From the NCBI GenBank assembly GCA_016722445.1, contig JADKIZ010000028.1, positions 1 to 31,443 on the forward strand: a DNA stretch of 31,443 nt, in the 5' to 3' direction. Of the stretch, positions 7,488 to 13,864 are shown one piece after another (position 1 is the stretch's first letter; the number at the start of each line of letters is the position of its first letter). This DNA comes from Flavobacteriales bacterium. Lineage in GTDB: Bacteria > Bacteroidota > Bacteroidia > Flavobacteriales_D > Sanyastnellaceae. The notes under the pieces are model-generated. The model was not told where the DNA came from, made no database searches, and was given only the letters and a program-made list of their open reading frames with translations. The translations under genes were made by a program, and so were the position numbers.

Positions 7488-10400
7488 TGAGAAGAAACAT
7501 TCTTTTGTTGATCTTGTTTTTTGTTACCAATCACATTTGGTCGCAAAACCTGGATACAGCGTTATATCGTTTAAAGTATGTGCAGCTTGAAGAAGCCTTT
7601 CAAGATGAGAAGTATCCTGAAGCGCTTTCATTGATCAATCAACAAATCAAATCAATTCAATCCTCAGGATCATTCGATTCCCTCTATCGCTATGCCGCTT
7701 TCATCGGCAGGTGTCATTGGAAGGTGCATGATGCAATTACCGGGCAAAAGGAAGCAGAAAAATTGATCAGTGAGGTAATCAAGCGTGATCCAAACAAAGA
7801 CCATCATCTCACTGCTTTATCGGAACTTTCATGGTTCTATTATGAGACTGGAAATGATTCTTTGTGTTTGAAAACGGATATGCGGTATCTCGACATCTGT
7901 CTAAGTTATGATCAGGTGGATCACGTGCAATTGTCAAATGGTTATTACAATTTGGGCTTTGACTATCTCGCTGTTGGAAACGGAAAAAAATCAGTAGAGT
8001 ATTTCAAACTGGCTATTGATCCGCTCCTTTCCGACTCTGTCTCAAATGCTGAAGAACTGCTGAAGCGTTACAATGCCCTGGGGTCTGGACTATATCGGCT
8101 GGGCGATTATCGTGCGGCGAAGGACGCTTATTTGAAGACATTTTTTTACGCATCTCTCTCTAAAGATCCATATCAGATACAGAGTAACACTGCCAATTGT
8201 TATGGCAATCTGAGCCTCGTTGCCTTGGATGAGGGAGATTTTATCAAAGCCAAGGAGTATTTGGAATCATCACTTCAGCATCGGGAACTTGCTTTAAAGG
8301 CGACTACCGATCCTGATCTGGTGCATCAAGAGAATGACAATAAAATCAAAGGATACACCAATCTGGCATCGATTTATTTGCGAATTGGTGAGTTCGAATT
8401 AACTGAAAAATTGTTGCAGTTGGCTCGAAACGAAAAGTCCAAATTACTAGAACCCAATGATCCGCGTTTATACCTGATCGATGAATCCTTTGGTAGTTAC
8501 TACCTCGCACTTGGAGAAACGGATAGGGCGCTTGAAAGTATTCTTCGGTATCAATCGGGTTGCATGCTGCATTATGGTGAAAACAGTTTCTGGAATGGTT
8601 TTGCAAGTAAGCGTTTGGCGCAGATATATATGTTGCGCAAGGAATATCAATTGGCAACAATTGCTTTCACCAAAGCCATTCGAATTTTCGAAAATATTTC
8701 TGATGAGGAAAGTAGTCAGGATCTTGCTGATTGTCTCATTGGTCGATCTCAATCGTATGCTCGTTTAGGTGATTTGAAATCATCTGAAGCGGATTATCAG
8801 AGGTCATTGGAGCTATTGTCATTGAATCGCAGTGAACATGATCCTAAAATTGCGCAATGCAAATACATGATGGCTGAGAATTATTTTGTCGCTCATGATT
8901 TTGCTTCTGCTTTGGCACTCAATGAAGAGGCTCTTGCTGTTTTATCGAAATACCGAGAACATCTCGCTTCATACTCGGGAAGGTTAACCGGAATGATACC
9001 TTACCTGCCTGACATCTATTACCTCAAAGCGCGTATCATCATGACAACAAAGGTGGATCATTTGGGGCATGCTGAAAGCCTTGATTTGATAAGGAAGGCG
9101 ATAACAGAAATCAGATCCTCTCAGCAGGCCATCGACCACAACGCTTCCAGATTGGAATATTATAATATCTATGAATCTGTTTTTCACGACGGTTCAGATT
9201 TGCTATATAAATTATATGCGGAATCTGGTGAGCAGCACTATTTGGAAGAGGTACTCAAAGTAGCCGAAGAAAACAAAACGGTCATGCTCAGACGTCAATT
9301 GAGTGCGTTTGGTACGATGCATTTTGCTGATGTGCCGGATTCCATTCAAAAGGTTGAAAATGATCTGTTGTCTAAGCTTCAAGGAAGTGTGGTATCAGAA
9401 TATAAGCTCAGCGATATTTTGAAGTCAGAGAAGGAATTGGATGGTCTTCTGATTAAATTGAAGAAGGACTTTCCTCGCTATTATGATATGAAATATGGTG
9501 ATCGTGTAGCAGATATTCAACTTGTCCAACAGGAATTGTGCAAAGGAGGAAGAAATGTCCTGGAATTCATTGCTTCGGATTCTGTTTTCTATGGCTTATT
9601 GATCACTGAAAATGGATCAAATATGGTATCCATTCCTCGGGCTGGATTAGCCGATCTCATTCGTGATTTTAATGATGCAATTGTAAATTTCAAGGAAAGT
9701 GACATTGACGCATTTGGTTTTGAATTGTATCAAAGAATTTTTGTTCCGGTGGAAAAATTACTGACCTCACACGAGGTGATAATCGTTCCAGATGATGAAA
9801 TTTTTAATGTCAATTTTGATATTCTTCAACGCAATCCTCTTGGGGGTAATAAAGATTTACTCATTCAGGACTATACCTTCTCTTATTTGTTGTCCGTTAC
9901 CACTGCTTTGCAATTTAAGTCTTTACAAAAGAAGCATGGGGTGAAAGGAATACTTGCACTTGCTCCTGGATTTACCGATGATCAAAAGGAAAGGTATGCC
10001 GGCAGGGTTTCTGGCATTCGCAAATTGGACAATGCTTTTTTGAATTGTATTCAACAACCCTTTGCATTGCGCAGTGCCAATCAGGTGGTGAACATTATCC
10101 CGGGTGTAAGTTTAACTGGTGATCACGCTACGGAAGAAAACTTTCGACAGAATATGTCGAAATATGGCATCATACATTTCGGTACTCACACCGAAGTAAA
10201 CAATGAATCTCCATTGCTATCACGTTTGATATTGTCTACGGATGGAAGTGATTCACTTTCTTCGAACGATGGTTATCTGCACGCCTACGAGATTTACGAC
10301 CTTTCCCTGCAGGCTGAGTTAGCAGTGCTCACTGCTTGTCAAACTGGAACTGGTAAGCCCAACAATAGTGAAGGCGTTTTTTCACTTGCATATGGTTTTG

Positions 10401-10717
10401 CTTATGCTGGTTGTCCAAGTGTGGTAATGTCCCTCTGGCAAGTAGATGAAAGAACTTCGATCGAGATCATTGAAAATTTTTACGCCAACCTTTCTGATGG
10501 TATGCCTAGAAATGAAGCTTTGCGACAAGCAAAATTGAAATACCTCGCTTCACATGATGACGAACTATCTTCTCCTTATTACTGGGCAGGTATGGTTCTC
10601 CTCGGCGAAACTGAACCAATGGAATTCGAAAGTACATTTCCATGTTGGTTAGTGATAGGTGGTTTAACGTTGTTGGTTTTAGGTGCCGTCTTATTCTATG
10701 TGCGCAGGAAATTTTAA
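7487..10717 (+). CDS. TPR-CHAT caspase-like protease, exported and membrane-anchored
   Basis: A 1,076-residue protein. Residues 1-20 are a signal peptide (MRRNILLLILFFVTNHIWSQ). Residues about 25-530 are TPR helices, for example HVQLSNGYYNLGFDYLAVGN, IKGYTNLASIYLRIGEFEL and CLIGRSQSYARLGDLKSSEA. A linker follows, then a CHAT domain (about 660-1045) of the caspase-like clan. The predicted catalytic dyad is H901 in HFGTH and C951 in LTACQTG, followed by the conserved SLAYGFAYAGCPSVVMSLWQ and the YYWAGMVLLG end. A transmembrane helix (about 1051-1072, WLVIGGLTLLVLGAVLFYV) with a basic RRKF tail closes it. The protease should therefore face the periplasm, anchored by its C-terminus, unlike cytoplasmic TPR-CHAT proteins such as Craspase. 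I chose ATG 7487 (MRRN), in TGATG overlap with the anti-sigma stop; GTG 7484 adds one residue. It probably cleaves or senses an envelope partner; the anti-sigma TPR domain is a possible target (inference). Confidence 0.9.
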   Translation: MRRNILLLILFFVTNHIWSQNLDTALYRLKYVQLEEAFQDEKYPEALSLINQQIKSIQSSGSFDSLYRYAAFIGRCHWKVHDAITGQKEAEKLISEVIKRDPNKDHHLTALSELSWFYYETGNDSLCLKTDMRYLDICLSYDQVDHVQLSNGYYNLGFDYLAVGNGKKSVEYFKLAIDPLLSDSVSNAEELLKRYNALGSGLYRLGDYRAAKDAYLKTFFYASLSKDPYQIQSNTANCYGNLSLVALDEGDFIKAKEYLESSLQHRELALKATTDPDLVHQENDNKIKGYTNLASIYLRIGEFELTEKLLQLARNEKSKLLEPNDPRLYLIDESFGSYYLALGETDRALESILRYQSGCMLHYGENSFWNGFASKRLAQIYMLRKEYQLATIAFTKAIRIFENISDEESSQDLADCLIGRSQSYARLGDLKSSEADYQRSLELLSLNRSEHDPKIAQCKYMMAENYFVAHDFASALALNEEALAVLSKYREHLASYSGRLTGMIPYLPDIYYLKARIIMTTKVDHLGHAESLDLIRKAITEIRSSQQAIDHNASRLEYYNIYESVFHDGSDLLYKLYAESGEQHYLEEVLKVAEENKTVMLRRQLSAFGTMHFADVPDSIQKVENDLLSKLQGSVVSEYKLSDILKSEKELDGLLIKLKKDFPRYYDMKYGDRVADIQLVQQELCKGGRNVLEFIASDSVFYGLLITENGSNMVSIPRAGLADLIRDFNDAIVNFKESDIDAFGFELYQRIFVPVEKLLTSHEVIIVPDDEIFNVNFDILQRNPLGGNKDLLIQDYTFSYLLSVTTALQFKSLQKKHGVKGILALAPGFTDDQKERYAGRVSGIRKLDNAFLNCIQQPFALRSANQVVNIIPGVSLTGDHATEENFRQNMSKYGIIHFGTHTEVNNESPLLSRLILSTDGSDSLSSNDGYLHAYEIYDLSLQAELAVLTACQTGTGKPNNSEGVFSLAYGFAYAGCPSVVMSLWQVDERTSIEIIENFYANLSDGMPRNEALRQAKLKYLASHDDELSSPYYWAGMVLLGETEPMEFESTFPCWLVIGGLTLLVLGAVLFYVRRKF

Positions 10718-10729
10718 TTGAAATCAATA

Positions 10730-10757
10730 TTCACGTTCATGTATTCGTGAAATTTTC
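10730..10757 (+). terminator. Weak hairpin, possible end of the CHAT operon
   Basis: TTCACG (10730-10735) pairs with CGTGAA (10746-10751) across a 10-nt loop and is followed by ATTTTC. It is 12 nt after the CHAT stop. The stem is short and the T-run poor, so this is a tentative call. Confidence 0.35.
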
Positions 10758-10900
10758 ATGCGCCAATACCGACTGACTATCAATCTGACTTCATAGAAAT
10801 GATTACGGCGTCATATATGTTCACAGGCTTTTCCCCAAATTCCAAAAAATCCATTTCATCACCCCCTCTCATCTCCATATTTCACCCCATTCTATCCAAA

Positions 10901-10977
10901 TTCATAATTCATACTTCATACTTCATAATTCATACTTCATACTTCATACTTCATAATTCATACTTCATACTTCATAA
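10901..10977. repeat. 7-bp tandem repeat, 11 copies
   Basis: Eleven head-to-tail copies of TTCATA(A/C), in the order A C C A C C C A C C A, followed by TTATTTTTCAC. It is in the same orientation as the shorter array at 6064-6094, whose right edge is TTATTGTTCAC. It lies in the 267-bp gap between the CHAT gene and the convergent lipoprotein gene. The rest of that gap (10758-10900) is C-rich on the + strand with one isolated TGTTCAC at 10818-10824 and shows no gene. Confidence 0.95.
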
Positions 10978-10984
10978 TTATTTT

Positions 10985-12118
10985 TCACGGCTTAAGCGCC
11001 TCCGTCTGATACCACCCATTTCCCAAGCTGGACGGATCAAAGTTGATGTCATCAGTTCCATGGTAATGACCTTGACCATCAGTATACCAGTAGTTATACT
11101 GACCATCTCGTTGAACGTTGTATCCGCTGGGATCAGCCAAAGTGGATTGTTCATAGATCTGATCAATAAACTGTTCATGATTGCCATAACCATTGTTTGA
11201 TGAAGTGCTGGAGTTGCCAAAGTTGCGATCCATCCATTGCTGATTCTGCTGATCAAAAGATTGCTGCATACCGGACATTCTTTGCTGATGCGCATCAAAG
11301 TTCTGTTGCATATTGGCCATACGTTGTTCATGGGCTCTTGTATTGGCTGCCGTATTGGCATCAATTTGCCTGGTTGTATTGCTCATTATCTGTGCGACCA
11401 TTTGTCCATGCGCAGGATTGGACTTGAAACTTTTATCGATTCGACTTGCGATTTCTTCTGTAGATGTAAATAGGGTAGGTGAGCTCATCAATAAACGTAC
11501 AGTGACCTGTCCACCGCTAATTTGTCCAGAATAATCCTGTAATCCAAAATGTGATATGTCAACCCTTCCTTGGATGCTTTGTCCATTCCTAACTCCCGTG
11601 AATGGAACTTCCAATTGTTCGAATTGGGTGCCTTGCGGAAGCATTGCTGACATCTTTTGCATCGTTGCCGGATCATTCATGACTTTTTTATTTAAGGTCA
11701 TTTGACCCATTTGCAATTGTGAAACATCCTGACAACCTTCTTGTATCAATTTTTGGATCATCATATCTCTGTTTGTACCTAGTATGTGATAATAGGCCAG
11801 CGTTCCTTTATTACGCATGAGCTGATTGTTGGTCGAAGAGAAATCCACCTGATGTCGCATTTGCATTCCATCCGATGGATTGTTCGACACATCCTGAATG
11901 CATTCCCAACCGGCTGGTACGGTATATTGGCACATGGCTATCTGCAGTCCCTTGTCCATGATTGTTACAACATGCTCCTCACTGTTTTCGCTCTGTGTTG
12001 TCAAAGTTTCTATTCCATCGTTGTCGGTGGATTCGGAATGAGGAAATCCTGTTGGACGGTCTGTTTCATTGCAACTCATTATAGCCAGGACTAGGAAAAT
12101 GAATATGGTGTTTTTCAT
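10985..12118 (-). CDS. Lipoprotein with Gln/Met-rich helical repeat
   Basis: A 377-residue protein. ATG 12118 gives a clean lipoprotein signal (MKNTIFIFLVLAIMSC, lipidated Cys at 16); the 27-residue longer reading to 12199 would bury it. Residues about 60-250 are a globular part (CQYTVPAGWECIQDV near the start) with four or more Cys and no domain I recognise. Then comes a polar amphipathic stretch, residues about 255-300, with two tandem 14-residue units (HEQRMANMQQNFDA / HQQRMSGMQQSFDQ), probably a coiled coil. The C-terminus is Tyr/Gly/Asn-rich (QYNYWYTDGQGHYHGTDD). It is convergent with the CHAT gene. A perfect copy of the two-box promoter upstream of the ECF sigma operon lies at 12134-12160, so it is likely a member of the same regulon. 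Function is unknown. Confidence 0.8.
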   Translation of the reverse strand: MKNTIFIFLVLAIMSCNETDRPTGFPHSESTDNDGIETLTTQSENSEEHVVTIMDKGLQIAMCQYTVPAGWECIQDVSNNPSDGMQMRHQVDFSSTNNQLMRNKGTLAYYHILGTNRDMMIQKLIQEGCQDVSQLQMGQMTLNKKVMNDPATMQKMSAMLPQGTQFEQLEVPFTGVRNGQSIQGRVDISHFGLQDYSGQISGGQVTVRLLMSSPTLFTSTEEIASRIDKSFKSNPAHGQMVAQIMSNTTRQIDANTAANTRAHEQRMANMQQNFDAHQQRMSGMQQSFDQQNQQWMDRNFGNSSTSSNNGYGNHEQFIDQIYEQSTLADPSGYNVQRDGQYNYWYTDGQGHYHGTDDINFDPSSLGNGWYQTEALKP

Positions 12119-12133
12119 CGTTGTTTTTGAATA

Positions 12134-12160
12134 AATCGATGAAAGGAAGGAATGTGAACA
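12134..12160 (-). promoter_or_regulatory. Candidate ECF sigma promoter, copy C (lipoprotein)
   Basis: On the minus strand TGTTCAC (12160-12154), 14 nt, TCGATT (12139-12134), with the ATG at 12118. Boxes and spacing are identical to the two sites in the 5984/6133 intergenic region. The ATT just after the first box and the pyrimidine-rich spacer are also shared. Confidence 0.65.
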
Positions 12161-12220
12161 AGGAATGTCAGTTGTTATAACAAACAACGTAGTATCCAAG
12201 CTTATTTGCTTAGCGCCTAA

Positions 12221-13213
12221 TTATTCGGAAAGGGGAGTGATTGACACTTTTGCTGACAATCTCTTTGCGGGTCTTTCAATGAGCCACCAGTACAGGTATG
12301 AGAATACAAGCGATGCAAATATGGCGGCAATAACAAGCAGTATTTTTCCGAAATCAGTCGTTACATATCTCGATAACAAATACAATAAATTTCCTCCTAC
12401 GAGACCATGAGTGAGGTAAAGTGAATAGGAGATGTCTCCAAATCGATTGGTATAACTGCGGTTGATGTCCAGAAAGTGTATTGCCATCAACGTTGCTGTC
12501 GTGAAAACAGATATTTCGATGGAATGAAAATACGCTGTCTGTATGATGAATAGTGACAAAAGAAATGATCCTATTTTAGGATTTATTTTTTCTGTTTTAA
12601 TGAGCAACAGGATAATTCCTTGAAGGAAAATTTGGGAATAGTGAAAGACTAATCTGTTGTCCGTAATGATCATGCCCAAAGCTCCAAACAGAAGCAGTGC
12701 GATGATCATGACTATTTTTTTATCCGAAGAAAGAAAATAGTAGAGTAGTCCAATGGTGATGTAAAATTGAAATTCTATAGCCAGTGTCCAGTAAATGATG
12801 TTGTACCATTCATACGACGTGAAGGGAATGACATACACGATGTGGTAAAGGAATTGTGCGATATTGAAATGGAATGGTGTGTGATTCTTGAGTGCGAAGA
12901 GTATTCCAACGGATATGACTAGTAGTATCGAAACCAAATAGGGAATTTCAATTCTGATGCATCTTCTCCAAAGAAACCGATGCAGATATTTGAGTTGAAA
13001 GCGGTCTTTGGACAGAGCCAGAGGAATGACAAATCCGGATATCACGAAGAAAATAAATACGCCATTGACACCAAACCGTCCCATTTGATAAATGAAGCTG
13101 TCGGTTGGAAATAACTGGCCTCTGAATTCTTCGTAGCCGGTGAAATGAAACAAACAGACCAACGTAGCCGCGATGCCACGCAGTAAATGAATGGTTGGGA
13201 AATAGGTTTTCAA
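12221..13213 (-). CDS. Acyltransferase 3 family membrane protein (OafA-like)
   Basis: A 330-residue inner-membrane enzyme with about ten hydrophobic helices, of the family that O-acetylates or otherwise acylates surface sugars and lipids. The N-terminal signature is clear: HLLRGIAATLVCLFHF, with the conserved Arg and, ten residues on, the catalytic-type His. FGVNGVFIFFVISGFVIPLA follows, then LHRFLWRRCIRIEIPY. The last third has SYSLYLTHGLVGG and ends in a loop typical of the family (YWWLIERPAKRLS). Length is normal for the single-domain form. The only start in this frame is TTG 13213, since no ATG occurs back to the stop at 13322. A TACATTCG box 20 nt upstream supports it. The acceptor molecule is unknown, and it stands alone between a lipoprotein and a structured intergenic region. 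Confidence 0.88.
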   Translation of the reverse strand: MKTYFPTIHLLRGIAATLVCLFHFTGYEEFRGQLFPTDSFIYQMGRFGVNGVFIFFVISGFVIPLALSKDRFQLKYLHRFLWRRCIRIEIPYLVSILLVISVGILFALKNHTPFHFNIAQFLYHIVYVIPFTSYEWYNIIYWTLAIEFQFYITIGLLYYFLSSDKKIVMIIALLLFGALGMIITDNRLVFHYSQIFLQGIILLLIKTEKINPKIGSFLLSLFIIQTAYFHSIEISVFTTATLMAIHFLDINRSYTNRFGDISYSLYLTHGLVGGNLLYLLSRYVTTDFGKILLVIAAIFASLVFSYLYWWLIERPAKRLSAKVSITPLSE

Positions 13214-13233
13214 TGCGTGGTTTATTCTCGTGT

Positions 13234-13241
13234 CGAATGTA
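13234..13241 (-). promoter_or_regulatory. Putative -7 box (TACATTCG) for the acyltransferase
   Basis: TACATTCG on the minus strand, 20 nt before the TTG start at 13213, fits the TAnnTTCG pattern. A TCGATT-CTA-AATCGA inverted repeat at 13251-13265 lies just upstream and could be an operator. Confidence 0.4.
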
Positions 13242-13351
13242 TAAAAATGTTCGATTCTAAATCGATCAAGAATTCGGTTTCCGTGCGAATGTTTTTCAAC
13301 TGGGCTAACGAAAAAAAGACTCTAACCATCTAAAATAAATCTTCAACATTA

Positions 13352-13528
13352 AACCCAAATCATGCAGTCGGGATCGTGATGAAGCGCTGAAAGCCAAAAA
13401 GGACGGGCGCTCCCGCAAGATTTTTATTTGAAAGCGTATCATTCATACGGTGAAAATAAAAATCGAGGAAGTGACCGGCATTGAAGGCTTTCAGCGCTGT
13501 AATAGATTTCGACTGCATGATTTGGGTT
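13352..13528. repeat. 177-nt nested inverted repeat (four collinear stems)
   Basis: Four perfectly paired, properly nested stems: 19 bp (13352-13370 with 13510-13528), 13 bp (AGCGCTGAAAGCC 13383-13395 with 13486-13498), 11 bp (13419-13429 with 13454-13464) and 5 bp (CGTAT 13435-13439 with ATACG 13445-13449). Internal loops are of nearly equal length on both sides (12/11 and 23/21 nt). A small CGGG-CGCT-CCCG hairpin sits in the left 23-nt loop. No open reading frame of note. It could be a structured RNA, a REP/MITE-type mobile repeat or a cruciform. I see no clear target duplication and no second copy here. Confidence 0.85.
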
Positions 13529-13864
13529 AAACACACTCAATTGGGATCAATACACAACCCTTTACAATTGTCGAGTGAAAAAAATCGAAACCTTCCTTCT
13601 CTTCGCCGCGTTAAACCTCAATAGTTCCGGTTTCCTACATGATCGGAATCATAAAACGCATTTTTGGATTTGTAGATGTGTTGTTGAATGAACATCATGA
13701 ACACAACTATTCTTTAGATCTAGAAAACACTACATACAGATGAATAACTATGGTGTTGTTTGCAATCACTGAGAGGTGATTTTTTACAACACAACGGAAA
13801 CCCAATCCTATCCGGGTGACCACAAAATGACCTTGGTTGAATAAACCAAAGCCATGATTATGAA
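13529..13864 (+). other. Non-coding leader upstream of giant adhesin, with hairpins
   Basis: No gene seen. A hairpin at 13753-13792 has an outer 7-bp stem (GTGTTGT with ACAACAC, 13753-13759 / 13786-13792) and an inner 6-bp stem (AATCAC with GTGATT, 13764-13769 / 13776-13781), then an internal T-run. A second hairpin, TTGGTT with AACCAA (13833-13838 / 13844-13849), ends 15 nt before the adhesin start. They may be leader RNA structures or an attenuator. I found no TAnnTTTG/TTCG box nor a copy of the ECF-like motif here. Confidence 0.4.

Noticed and set aside
7487..10717. TPR-CHAT partner of a gRAMP/Cas7-11 (Craspase) system
   Set aside because: No Cas7-11-like gene or CRISPR array in the window, and this protein has a signal peptide and membrane anchor.
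10818..10844. Fourth copy of the two-box promoter (TGTTCAC at 10818)
   Set aside because: The bases 14 nt downstream are ATTCCA, not TCGATT, and no gene follows on that strand.
10901..10977. CRISPR-like array
   Set aside because: The units are contiguous 7-mers without spacers, and no cas genes are present.
10799..11200. 133-codon open frame on the + strand
   Set aside because: Its middle is a translation of the 7-bp tandem array (repeating SYF/HN residues) and its end runs antisense through the lipoprotein gene. Not a gene.
13352..13528. Intrinsic terminator for the acyltransferase or adhesin
   Set aside because: Much too long, lacks a terminal T-run, and lies upstream of both genes.
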